Below, in pieces: positions 33,453 to 41,595 of a DNA stretch of 64,000 nucleotides. This DNA is from Paenibacillaceae bacterium (lineage in GTDB: Bacteria > Bacillota > Clostridia > Lachnospirales > Lachnospiraceae): positions 1-64,000 of the forward strand of contig SVDU01000005.1 of the NCBI GenBank assembly GCA_015057705.1. The letters are read 5' to 3'. Below the pieces are notes generated by a model. The model did no database searches. It saw only the letters and a program-made list of their open reading frames with translations, and was not told the DNA's origin. Each line of letters starts with the position of its first letter. Position 1 is the stretch's first letter. The translations under genes and the position numbers were made by a program.

Positions 33453-33872
33453 CTACAGATTCACCACCATTCGAATGGTGGTTCCTTCTCCTATCACCGT
33501 ATGTATCTCCATCTCATCGGAATACTTTTTCATATTGGGCAGTCCCATTCCCGCACCGAAACCAAGGGAGCGCACCGCATCCGGAGCAGTGGAATATCCG
33601 GCCTGCATGGCAAGATCAATATCCGGAATACCGGGACCTACATCTTCTAAAACCATCTCAATCCGTTCTGTTGATATCTGTACCGTGATCTCCCCGCCTT
33701 TGGCATGTATTACCATATTGATCTCACCTTCATACATGGCAATGGCAACCTTGCGAACGGCTTCCGGTGTAACACCCATTTTTTTCAATTTGCTCTTTAC
33801 ATCGCTGCTTGCCTCTCCCGCTCTAGTAAAATCATCCGGAGAAATCGTATAATGAAACGTAATCACATCCAT
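33453..33872 (-). CDS. RsbW/SpoIIAB-like ATP-binding protein
   Basis: 139 residues of the GHKL ATPase fold: N-box EGEINMVIHA, G1 box LEDVGPGIPD, and G2 GFGAGMGLPNMKKYSDE. This matches serine-protein kinases that phosphorylate anti-anti-sigma factors, although stand-alone relatives with other targets exist. It starts 2 bp after the DRTGG gene and precedes the H-cluster protein, so the three are coexpressed. A SpoIIE-type phosphatase is encoded at 41596-42777, but no STAS substrate protein is in view. Confidence 0.85.
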   Translation of the reverse strand: MDVITFHYTISPDDFTRAGEASSDVKSKLKKMGVTPEAVRKVAIAMYEGEINMVIHAKGGEITVQISTERIEMVLEDVGPGIPDIDLAMQAGYSTAPDAVRSLGFGAGMGLPNMKKYSDEMEIHTVIGEGTTIRMVVNL

Positions 33873-33874
33873 AA

Positions 33875-34222
33875 TTAAATTGCACCTCCGTGTAGTCCTG
33901 CCTCATAGAGCATTCCGCAGGCAGAAAACATGCGGTGCCCGGTGGACAGGAGAATAATCCCCCTCTCAGCCGCCATCTGGAGCATGGCTTCATCCGGCTT
34001 TTTCCCTCTTACAAACACGATGCACACAATATCAAGCATTTCAGCAGTCCGAACCACCTGGGGGTTACATAGTCCTGTGAGCAGTACAGAATGATCCTTT
34101 GAATAAGCAAGCACATCACTCATCATGTCAGAACCGCAGGCGCTTCTCACCTCCTCAAACAGATGCTCCTCTCCAACCAGCACTTTTGCACCCAGTATTT
34201 TCCTGATATCTTCGACTGTCAT
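33875..34222 (-). CDS. DRTGG-domain protein (first copy)
   Basis: About 115 residues: a helical start (MTVEDIRKILGAKVLVGEEHL), a DRTGG-like core (SVLLTGLCNPQVVRTAEMLDIVCIVFVRGKKP) and a GIILLSTGHRMFSACGMLYEAGL end. The ATG at 34222 with GGAGG upstream is preferred over the one at 34240. First gene of the left sensory module, divergent from hydC. The stretch 34223-34431 between them is AT-rich and should hold both promoters. Confidence 0.8.
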   Translation of the reverse strand: MTVEDIRKILGAKVLVGEEHLFEEVRSACGSDMMSDVLAYSKDHSVLLTGLCNPQVVRTAEMLDIVCIVFVRGKKPDEAMLQMAAERGIILLSTGHRMFSACGMLYEAGLHGGAI

Positions 34223-34431
34223 ATGGCTCTTTTCCTCCATCCATTCACGCTATTCACACAATTCAAGACATTATTGATAATTATATCATAAATAGTGCCT
34301 CAAGTGTATAAATTTCCCACGTAATGTTTGTTATTTTTTTGTCGAATCTTGATTAAAACTATAGATTTTTTCTCAATAACATGATAAAATATCAGTTACA
34401 TTGCATAAGCAACATTGAAGGAGGTTATCAA

Positions 34432-34926
34432 ATGACTTGTAAAAAACAAGGCGTCCAGTTTAACGGGACAAAAGAGCAGGAAGTTGCTTTGAAAGAAATG
34501 ATTTCCCAGCTCAAAGATACAAAAGGATCTCTTATGCCTATCATGCAGAAGGCACAGGATATCTATGGTTATCTTCCAATTGAAGTTCAGACCATAATTT
34601 CTGATGAAACGGGTATTCCCCTTGAGAAGATTTATGGTGTTGCCACTTTTTATGCCCAGTTTGCACTTCAGCCTAAGGGCAAATATCAGGTATCTGTCTG
34701 TCTTGGAACCGCATGCTATGTAAAAGGCTCCGGTGACATTTTCCATAAAATCGAGGATATTCTTGGCATCACCAACGGAGAATGCACTCCGGATGGAAAG
34801 TTTTCTTTAGACTCCTGCCGCTGCGTAGGCGCCTGCGGTCTGGCTCCTGTCATGATGGTGAACGGAGAAGTTTACGGAAGACTGACAGTCGATGATGTTC
34901 CAGGTATTTTAGCCAAATACGAATAA
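34432..34926 (+). CDS. hydC: NuoE-like subunit of bifurcating hydrogenase (HydC)
   Basis: 164 residues with the thioredoxin-like [2Fe-2S] domain of NuoE. The four Cys ligands are in CLGTAC and CRCVGAC. An N-terminal helical bundle (residues 10-65, MQKAQDIYGYLPIEV) is typical. It takes part in electron flow between NADH, ferredoxin and H2 in the trimeric complex. The ATG at 34432 with GAAGGAGG is preferred over an ATG 51 bp upstream. First gene of the hydC-ATPase-ferredoxin-hydB-hydA operon. Confidence 0.93.
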   Translation: MTCKKQGVQFNGTKEQEVALKEMISQLKDTKGSLMPIMQKAQDIYGYLPIEVQTIISDETGIPLEKIYGVATFYAQFALQPKGKYQVSVCLGTACYVKGSGDIFHKIEDILGITNGECTPDGKFSLDSCRCVGACGLAPVMMVNGEVYGRLTVDDVPGILAKYE

Positions 34927-34938
34927 TTACATACGCTT

Positions 34939-35496
34939 ATGATGACAGAGATTTCTTTAAATATTTTGGATGTGGCAGAGAACTCCACACGGGCAGGCGC
35001 CAGCCTGGTTACCATTCTTGTTTCTGTGAATACCTCTGCAGATGAACTGACCGTCCAGCTTTCTGACGACGGCTGCGGAATGACAAAAGAACAGTTAGAA
35101 CATGTAACAGACCCGTTTTTTACCACCCGCCAGACCAGAAAGGTCGGTCTTGGTATTCCGTTTTTCAAATATGCAGCGGAATCTACGGGAGGGAGCTTCT
35201 CTATCGAATCGAAACCGGGTATCGGAACGAAGACAACTGCTGTGTTCGGACTCTCCCACATAGACCGAATGCCCTTAGGTGACATGAACAGTACCATTCA
35301 GACACTGATCACCTGCCATCCGGATACAGATTTTCTCTATATCTATCGTTATAACGAAGCGTCCTTTGAGCTGGATACAAGACTCTTTCGGGAGATTCTC
35401 GGTGAGATTGCCTTTGACTCACCTGAGGTAGCCGCTTACATAAAGGAATATTTATTTGAAAACAAATTGGAGACTGATGGAGGCGCGGTCATTTAG
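34939..35496 (+). CDS. GHKL ATPase-domain protein in the hyd operon
   Basis: 185 residues. The first 115 form a histidine-kinase-type ATPase domain: N-box SLNILDVAENSTRAGA, G1 LSDDGCGM, PFFTTR, and a G2-like VGLGIPFF. There is no dimerisation/phospho-His domain. The C-terminal 70 residues are unlike known kinases. A similar kinase-like gene accompanies bifurcating hydrogenases in other Clostridia, but its role is unknown. It lies 12 bp after hydC; ribosome binding is weak, so coupling is likely. Confidence 0.85.
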   Translation: MMTEISLNILDVAENSTRAGASLVTILVSVNTSADELTVQLSDDGCGMTKEQLEHVTDPFFTTRQTRKVGLGIPFFKYAAESTGGSFSIESKPGIGTKTTAVFGLSHIDRMPLGDMNSTIQTLITCHPDTDFLYIYRYNEASFELDTRLFREILGEIAFDSPEVAAYIKEYLFENKLETDGGAVI

Positions 35497-35520
35497 ACCC
35501 GTCAGAATTGGAGGATAAAC

Positions 35521-35898
35521 ATGAAGACTCTTGAAGAATTAAAAGCAATTCGGGAGAAGATGCAGAGTCAGGTCAGCATGCGCGGAGAAGATCACGCCCG
35601 TACCCGTATTTTAGTTGGTATGGCAACATGCGGAATTGCAAGCGGAGCAAGACCTGTTCTTAATAAATTGTCAGATCTGGTTCAGGAGAACCATATGACA
35701 GACCGTTTTTCTGTTACCCAGACAGGTTGTATCGGTTTATGCCAGTACGAGCCTATCGTAGAAGTGTTAGAACCGGGTAAAGAAAAAGTAACCTACATAA
35801 AGATGACAGCGGAGAAGGCAGAGGAAGTTTATAAAGAGCATCTTCTGGGCGGACACGTTGTTCAAAACTACACATTATCATCTGCTGATATCAAATAA
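35521..35898 (+). CDS. Thioredoxin-like [2Fe-2S] ferredoxin
   Basis: 125 residues. A helical start (1-28) is followed by a thioredoxin-fold ferredoxin with Cys in MATCGIASGA and QTGCIGLCQ. The first pair is spaced differently from the CxxxxC of NuoE: one Cys of the usual four is not obvious in the first loop. Likely an accessory electron carrier of the hydrogenase complex. Good GGAGGATAAAC site before the ATG. Confidence 0.85.
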   Translation: MKTLEELKAIREKMQSQVSMRGEDHARTRILVGMATCGIASGARPVLNKLSDLVQENHMTDRFSVTQTGCIGLCQYEPIVEVLEPGKEKVTYIKMTAEKAEEVYKEHLLGGHVVQNYTLSSADIK

Positions 35899-35910
35899 GG
35901 AGGAATCAGG

Positions 35911-37698
35911 ATGTATCGTTCACATGTATTGGTTTGCGGCGGCACCGGATGTACTTCCTCCGGAAGCCAGCAGATTATGGTTAAATTAAGAGATGAATTA
36001 GGAAAGCAGGGTCTTTCCGAAGAAGTATCTGTTGTACAGACAGGCTGTCATGGCCTTTGTGCTTTAGGCCCCATTATGATTATCTACCCAGATGCTACTT
36101 TTTATGCAATGGTAAAAGAAGAGGATATTCCGGAGATTGTCAGCGAACACTTATTAAAGGGACGTCCGGTTGAGCGCCTTCTTTATGATGAGACAGTAAC
36201 TCCTTCCGGTATCAAAGCCTTAAGTGATACTGATTTCTACAAAAAGCAGCACAGAATCGCTTTAAGAAACTGCGGTGTTATTAATCCGGAAGAAATCGAA
36301 GAATACATAGGTACCGGCGGATATCAGGCACTTGGTAAGGTTCTTACCGAGATGACACCTGATGACGTTATCCAGGTTCTTTTAGACAGCGGATTAAGAG
36401 GACGCGGCGGCGCCGGCTTCCCTACCGGTATGAAGTGGAAACTGGCTAAGCAGAATGATGCTGATCAGAAGTACGTATGCTGTAACGCTGATGAGGGTGA
36501 CCCAGGCGCATTCATGGATCGTTCCGTATTAGAAGGAGATCCTCATGCATTACTGGAGGCTATGACCATTGCAGGTTATGCCATCGGTGCTTCCCAGGGT
36601 TATATCTATGTCCGTGCCGAGTATCCAATCGCTGTTGACCGTCTTAAAATTGCCATTGCACAGGCAAGAGAGATGGAACTTTTAGGCGACGATATCTTTG
36701 GAACAGGCTTTTCCTTTAATATTGACCTCCGTCTGGGTGCAGGTGCTTTCGTATGCGGCGAGGAGACTGCACTTATGGTTTCCATCGAAGGAAACCGTGG
36801 TGAACCAAGACCAAGACCTCCGTTCCCTGCTCAGAAAGGTTTATTTGGCAAACCAACCATCTTAAACAATGTTGAAACTTATGCAAATATCCCACAGATC
36901 ATCTTAAACGGCCCGGAATGGTTTGCAGCCATGGGTACAGAGAAATCCAAGGGAACAAAAGTATTCGCTTTAGGCGGCAAGATCCACAACACCGGTCTGG
37001 TAGAAGTTCCTATGGGTACCACACTGCGTGAAATCATCGAGGAAATCGGCGGCGGCATTCCTAACGGAAAGAAGTTTAAAGCTGCTCAGACCGGCGGACC
37101 TTCCGGCGGCTGTATTCCTACCGAGCACTACGATATTCCAATTGACTATGACAACCTTCTTGCAATCGGCTCCATGATGGGTTCCGGCGGTCTGATTGTA
37201 ATGGATGAAACCGACTGTATGGTTGATATCGCCAAATTCTTCTTAGAGTTCACCGTAGAGGAATCCTGTGGTAAATGTACTCCATGCCGTATCGGTACCA
37301 AGCGTATGCTTGAGATACTTGACAAGGTTACAAAAGGACAGGCAAAACCGGAAGATATTGACCGTTTAGAGGAACTGTGCTATTACGTGAAAGCCAACTC
37401 TGCATGCGGACTTGGCCAGACAGCTCCAAACCCGGTACTTTCTACCTTAAAGTACTTCCGTGACGAATACAATGCCCACATTTATGACAAGAAATGTCCG
37501 GCTGGTGTATGTAAGGCACTTCTTTCCTACTACATCGATGCTGACAAGTGCAAGGGCTGTACGCTTTGTGCAAGAAACTGTCCCGCTAACGCCATTACCG
37601 GCTCCGTAAAGAACCTGCATGTAATTGATCCTGAGAAATGTATCAAGTGCGGCGTTTGTATGGAGAAATGTAAATTCGGCGCTGTCTATAAAAAATAA
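35911..37698 (+). CDS. hydB: NuoF-like FMN/NADH subunit of bifurcating hydrogenase (HydB)
   Basis: 595 residues: an N-terminal thioredoxin-like [2Fe-2S] domain (CGGTGCTSSG, QTGCHGLC), the NuoF core with FMN/NADH-binding LRGRGGAGFPTGMKW and CNADEGDPGAFMDR, an SLBB domain, the NuoF [4Fe-4S] site (ESCGKCTPCRIGT), and two C-terminal ferredoxin clusters (CKGCTLCARNCP, CIKCGVCMEKCK). This is the full architecture of the subunit where bifurcation between NADH and ferredoxin takes place. Start follows AAGGAGGAATCAGG. Confidence 0.96.
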   Translation: MYRSHVLVCGGTGCTSSGSQQIMVKLRDELGKQGLSEEVSVVQTGCHGLCALGPIMIIYPDATFYAMVKEEDIPEIVSEHLLKGRPVERLLYDETVTPSGIKALSDTDFYKKQHRIALRNCGVINPEEIEEYIGTGGYQALGKVLTEMTPDDVIQVLLDSGLRGRGGAGFPTGMKWKLAKQNDADQKYVCCNADEGDPGAFMDRSVLEGDPHALLEAMTIAGYAIGASQGYIYVRAEYPIAVDRLKIAIAQAREMELLGDDIFGTGFSFNIDLRLGAGAFVCGEETALMVSIEGNRGEPRPRPPFPAQKGLFGKPTILNNVETYANIPQIILNGPEWFAAMGTEKSKGTKVFALGGKIHNTGLVEVPMGTTLREIIEEIGGGIPNGKKFKAAQTGGPSGGCIPTEHYDIPIDYDNLLAIGSMMGSGGLIVMDETDCMVDIAKFFLEFTVEESCGKCTPCRIGTKRMLEILDKVTKGQAKPEDIDRLEELCYYVKANSACGLGQTAPNPVLSTLKYFRDEYNAHIYDKKCPAGVCKALLSYYIDADKCKGCTLCARNCPANAITGSVKNLHVIDPEKCIKCGVCMEKCKFGAVYKK

Positions 37699-37715
37699 TG
37701 GAGGGAGATTGTATC

Positions 37716-39461
37716 ATGGAGAATATCACTATAAAAATCAATGGCATGGACGTAAGCGCTCCGGCAGGCTCCACCATTTTGGAAGCTGCCAGACTTGCCC
37801 AGGTTGAGATACCGACTTTATGCTTTTTAAAAGATACCAATGAGATTGCAGCCTGCAGACTCTGTACCGTTGAGATCAACGGAGGCAGACTTGCTGCTTC
37901 CTGCGTTTACCCAATCAATCCGGGCTTAGAGGTAAAAACCAATACTCCAAGCCTTCGCGAATATAGAAAGAAAACACTTCAGCTGATTCTTTCCAACCAT
38001 GACCGTTCCTGTTTATCCTGCGTACGCAGCGGAAACTGTGAACTGCAGACTTTATGTAAGGAACTGGGCGTGGATGCAGATGACTACTTTGACGGTGACA
38101 AGACTCCTTCCATTCTGGACGAGAGTGCCGCTCACATGGTCAGAGACAACAGCAAATGTATTCTCTGCCGCCGTTGTACTGCAGTTTGTGAGAAAGTACA
38201 GGGAATTGGTGTAATCGGACCAAATGATCGTGGATTTGCCACATTTATCGGTTCTGCCTTTGATATGGGACTGGGAGAAACCAGCTGTGTTTCCTGCGGA
38301 CAGTGTATCGCAGTATGTCCTACAGGAGCTCTTTACGAGAAATCCAGTATTGATGAAGTAACTGCTGCCATAGCAGATCCTGCAAAGCATGTTATCGTTC
38401 AGACTGCACCATCTGTACGTGCTGCTCTTGGTGAGGACTTTGATTACCCGATCGGAACCAATGTTGAAGGTAAGATGGCTGCTGCTCTCAGAAGACTTGG
38501 TTTTGATAAAGTATTTGATACCAACTTCAGTGCAGATTTAACCATTATGGAAGAAGCTCATGAGTTCATCGAGCGTGTACAGCACGGCGGCGTTCTTCCT
38601 ATGATTACTTCCTGTTCTCCAGGCTGGGTTAAATACTGCGAGCACTACTTCCCGGATATGACAGAGAACTTATCTTCCTGTAAATCTCCGCAGCAGATGT
38701 TCGGTGCAATTGCCAAATCCTACTATGCAGAAAAGATGGGCATTAAGCCAGAGGATATTGTATCTGTCAGCATTATGCCATGTACTGCAAAGAAATTTGA
38801 GATCGGCAGAGAAGATCAGGATGCCAATGGCGTTGCTGATGTAGACTATTCCTTAACTACCAGAGAATTAGCCAGAATGATCAAACAGGCTGGTATTCGT
38901 TTTAACAATCTTCCTGACGAAGAGTTTGATGCTCCTCTTGGGATTTATTCCGGTGCAGGCGTAATCTTCGGTGCTACCGGCGGCGTTATGGAAGCTGCTC
39001 TTCGTACTGCTGTAGAGACATTAACCGGTGAAGAACTTAAGAAGCTGGATTTCACTGATGTCCGCGGTACGGAAGGGATCAAGGAAGCCACCTATCATGT
39101 TGGCGATATGGATGTAAAAGTTGCTGTTGCTTCCGGTCTTGGCAATGCAAGAGACCTTTTAAACAAGGTTAAATCCGGGGAAGCTGATTACCACTTCATC
39201 GAGATCATGGGCTGCCCAGGCGGTTGTGTTAACGGCGGCGGTCAGCCTCAGCAGCCGGGTTATGTGCGCAACACCACAGATATACGCACACTGCGTGCAA
39301 AAGTTCTCTACGATACCGATGCAGCTGCACCGATTCGTAAATCTCATGAGAACCCTGCAATCAAGGAACTCTATGATACCTATCTTGGCGAACCTGGAAG
39401 TGAAAAAGCACATCACCTGCTTCACACCAGCTACGTAAAAAGATCAATCAATGAAATTTAA
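37716..39461 (+). CDS. hydA: Catalytic subunit of trimeric [FeFe] hydrogenase (HydA)
   Basis: 581 residues: a [2Fe-2S] ferredoxin domain (CFLKDTNEIAACRLC), a His-Cys cluster (HDRSCLSCVRSGNC), two [4Fe-4S] clusters (CILCRRCTAVCE, CVSCGQCIAVCP), and the H-cluster domain with L1 TSCSPGW, L2 MPCTAKKFE, L3 MGCPGGCVNGGGQP. It evolves or oxidises H2. L1 has Ser at the second of the two adjacent positions that are Cys-Cys in clostridial CpI. The ATG at 37716 follows GGAGGGAG; the ATG at 37698 overlaps the hydB stop. Confidence 0.96.
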   Translation: MENITIKINGMDVSAPAGSTILEAARLAQVEIPTLCFLKDTNEIAACRLCTVEINGGRLAASCVYPINPGLEVKTNTPSLREYRKKTLQLILSNHDRSCLSCVRSGNCELQTLCKELGVDADDYFDGDKTPSILDESAAHMVRDNSKCILCRRCTAVCEKVQGIGVIGPNDRGFATFIGSAFDMGLGETSCVSCGQCIAVCPTGALYEKSSIDEVTAAIADPAKHVIVQTAPSVRAALGEDFDYPIGTNVEGKMAAALRRLGFDKVFDTNFSADLTIMEEAHEFIERVQHGGVLPMITSCSPGWVKYCEHYFPDMTENLSSCKSPQQMFGAIAKSYYAEKMGIKPEDIVSVSIMPCTAKKFEIGREDQDANGVADVDYSLTTRELARMIKQAGIRFNNLPDEEFDAPLGIYSGAGVIFGATGGVMEAALRTAVETLTGEELKKLDFTDVRGTEGIKEATYHVGDMDVKVAVASGLGNARDLLNKVKSGEADYHFIEIMGCPGGCVNGGGQPQQPGYVRNTTDIRTLRAKVLYDTDAAAPIRKSHENPAIKELYDTYLGEPGSEKAHHLLHTSYVKRSINEI

Positions 39462-39468
39462 ATTTTTA

Positions 39469-39501
39469 AACTCCTTCTGCATGGTCAGAAGGAGTTTTTT
39501 T
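39469..39501 (+). terminator. Terminator of the hyd operon
   Basis: AACTCCTTCTG (39469-39479) pairs with CAGAAGGAGTT (39486-39496), followed by a long T-run. Confidence 0.9.
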
Positions 39502-39577
39502 GGCATAAAAAGGAAATGAAACGAAAAATGCATGGATCGCCATAAATTCTCCATACTATGACTGGAGGTGATGAGAC

Positions 39578-39751
39578 ATGAGCCCAAAAGAATTAAATTA
39601 TATTGAAGATGCTCTCGGACATGAAAATTTTTTAAAAACCCAGTGCCAGGATGCCGCACAGAACTTACAGGATTCTGAGTTAAAAGCCTGTGTACAGCAG
39701 CTGCAGCAAAAGCACCAGCAAATTTTTGATAACTTTTATAACTTAGTGTAA
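39578..39751 (+). CDS. Small helical protein next to a spore coat gene
   Basis: 57 residues, all predicted helical (ELNYIEDALGHENFLKTQCQ...). Gln and Leu are frequent. A GGAGGTGATGAGAC ribosome binding site precedes the ATG. It ends 12 bp before the CotF-like gene and is surely cotranscribed. The size and sequence pattern match small partner proteins often found before CotF-like genes in Clostridia. Probably spore-associated, by inference. Confidence 0.7.
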   Translation: MSPKELNYIEDALGHENFLKTQCQDAAQNLQDSELKACVQQLQQKHQQIFDNFYNLV

Positions 39752-39763
39752 GGAGGAAGCACG

Positions 39764-40009
39764 ATGGACGATAAGTGTATTATGGAAAACTTACTCAACA
39801 CCACGAAGGGCGCCTGTGATTTATACCTGCACGGTACTCTTGAAGCCCCTACCAAGAATGTACACCAGGCATTTGACAATGCGTTAAATGATACTCTGTG
39901 CATGCAGGACGATATCTATAAAAAGATGTCCGCCAAGGGATGGTATACCACTGAGCAGGCAGAACAGCAAAAAATTTCCATGGTAAAGAACAAGTTTACA
40001 GGCATGTAA
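39764..40009 (+). CDS. Spore coat protein, CotF family
   Basis: 81 residues: a helical pair with MENLLNTTKGACDLYLHGTLEAP, a VHQAFDNALNDTLCMQDDIYKKM core and WYTTEQAEQQKI. This is the pattern of CotF-like coat proteins. AAGGAGGAAGCACG precedes the ATG. It and its small partner form a two-gene unit set between two hydrogenase operons, closed by a terminator. Confidence 0.82.
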   Translation: MDDKCIMENLLNTTKGACDLYLHGTLEAPTKNVHQAFDNALNDTLCMQDDIYKKMSAKGWYTTEQAEQQKISMVKNKFTGM

Positions 40010-40023
40010 ACGAAATTTATCCT

Positions 40024-40067
40024 TAAAAAGCGCCCCAAACCGGAACAATCCGGCTGGGACGCTTTTA
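40024..40067. terminator. Bidirectional terminator
   Basis: An AAAAGCGCCCCA...TGGGACGCTTTT stem with an inner CCGG/CCGG, between the coat gene and the convergent hydrogenase gene. Confidence 0.85.
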
Positions 40068-40089
40068 TACTTCACAGTTTTATATTTTA

Positions 40090-41544
40090 CTACTGATGTC
40101 TGTGCATCTGAACAGTCTCAAGACCCTGATTTTTCAGATTTTCGTGTACCATTCTGGCGTCCGCCTTGCTTAAGAGCAGATCTCTGGCCTTTTTGGCCTC
40201 TCCCTCGCTCTTATGCTTGCTTGGGCCTCCTACACAGCCGCCCGTACATGCCATTCCCTCCACAAAATCTGCAGGCAGCTTTCCTACCTTTAACAGCATC
40301 AGAGCTTTTTTGCATTCCGCAGCGCCGTTGCATTTCATCACCTCAATATCTGTATTTTCTCCTGATTCTTTGAGACATTCTAATACTGCAGCGGTAACTC
40401 CGCCTCCGTTGCCAAACCGCTTTCCAAATATGGAACCTGCCTGATATGTATTCTCCTCCGGCTCCAGCTCTACTCCCTTCGCCACCATCATGGCATGAGC
40501 CTCTCCAAGAGTGAGAACATAATCCGCATTTCCTTGTACATTTAAATCCAGAGCCTCGCTTTTCTTAGCGATACAGGGTCCGATAAAGACAGCGATGGTT
40601 TCCGGATCTTTCTCCTTCAGCATTCGGGAAACCGCACACATGGGAGAAACAGTTGTGGACATATTCTCCAAAAGCATGGGGTAATGCTGCTTAATCATAT
40701 TTACAAATGCAGGACAGCAGGAAGTAGTCATCTTCTTCCCTTCCTTATAAGCCTCTGCCCATTCTGCAGCTTCTGCAGCAGCCGTTAAGTCTCCCCCAAG
40801 GGCAACCTCAACCATATCTTCAAATCCGATCTTCTTAAGGGCTGTTCTCCAGCTGGCCATGGTGATGTCCGGTCCATACTGCCCCTCTGTTGCAGGAGCC
40901 ACCATAGCCACTACCTTTTTCCCGGCCTTAATCAGATTGATTACGTCTACCATGAAGGTTTTTGATCCAATTGCGCCAAATGGACAGCTGTGAATGCAAG
41001 CTCCGCACTGAATGCATTTGCTTTCATCGATTACAACGATTCCGTTATCATCCATGGTAATTGCATCTACCGGACAGCTTCTTTTACAAGGGCGTGTTAA
41101 ATCTGCGATAGCATTATAAGGACATGCCTGAGAACATTTTCCGCATTCCTTACATTTATCAGGATCGATATGGGCACGGTCATGACCCATGGAAATGGCT
41201 CCGAAATTACAGGAATTCTGACAGGCCTTACCCATACAGAGCTGGCAGTTATCTGTTACAACATATCTGGCAATGGGACATCCCTCACAGGCAGAATTAA
41301 TTACCTGCACTACATTTTTGGTGTCTCTGCCACTGGGACAGAACCCCTCTGCCAGCCTGACTCTCTCTCTGATAATTTCCCTCTCCCTGTAAATACAGCA
41401 CCGAAACTGTGCCTTAGGTCCCTGAATCATATGATAGGGAATCTCATCCCTTTTCTGTTCCAATGTACCTTCCCAGGCAAGCTTCGCTACTTCATTTAAA
41501 ACCTGATGCTTGATGCGAAGTAAAGTTGCATCATTCGTTACCAT
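40090..41544 (-). CDS. Monomeric [FeFe] hydrogenase, group B-like
   Basis: About 484 residues. A Cys-rich N-terminal region (CEGCPIARYVVTDNCQLCMGKAC) and several [4Fe-4S] motifs (CKECGKCSQACP, CKRSCP, CIQCGACIHSCP) precede an H-cluster domain with TSCCPAF, GPCIAKK and MACTGGCVGGP, all ligands present including the proton-transfer Cys. L1 ends in F rather than W and the domain is compact, features of group B. The start at 41544 follows AAGGAGG. It is downstream of the SpoIIE phosphatase and H-cluster/PAS genes, so it may be the catalytic output of that sensory set. Electron partner probably ferredoxin. Confidence 0.9.
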   Translation of the reverse strand: MVTNDATLLRIKHQVLNEVAKLAWEGTLEQKRDEIPYHMIQGPKAQFRCCIYREREIIRERVRLAEGFCPSGRDTKNVVQVINSACEGCPIARYVVTDNCQLCMGKACQNSCNFGAISMGHDRAHIDPDKCKECGKCSQACPYNAIADLTRPCKRSCPVDAITMDDNGIVVIDESKCIQCGACIHSCPFGAIGSKTFMVDVINLIKAGKKVVAMVAPATEGQYGPDITMASWRTALKKIGFEDMVEVALGGDLTAAAEAAEWAEAYKEGKKMTTSCCPAFVNMIKQHYPMLLENMSTTVSPMCAVSRMLKEKDPETIAVFIGPCIAKKSEALDLNVQGNADYVLTLGEAHAMMVAKGVELEPEENTYQAGSIFGKRFGNGGGVTAAVLECLKESGENTDIEVMKCNGAAECKKALMLLKVGKLPADFVEGMACTGGCVGGPSKHKSEGEAKKARDLLLSKADARMVHENLKNQGLETVQMHRHQ

Positions 41545-41595
41545 ATCGTTCCTCCTTGAAGCTTCCACAAAACGTGGCTGTGTGAATATTCTCTA

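Noticed and set aside
34241-34431. Rex-type redox operator between the divergent DRTGG and hydC genes
   Set aside because: I looked for a TTGTTAA-spacer-TTAACAA palindrome and found only AT-rich sequence without a convincing match.
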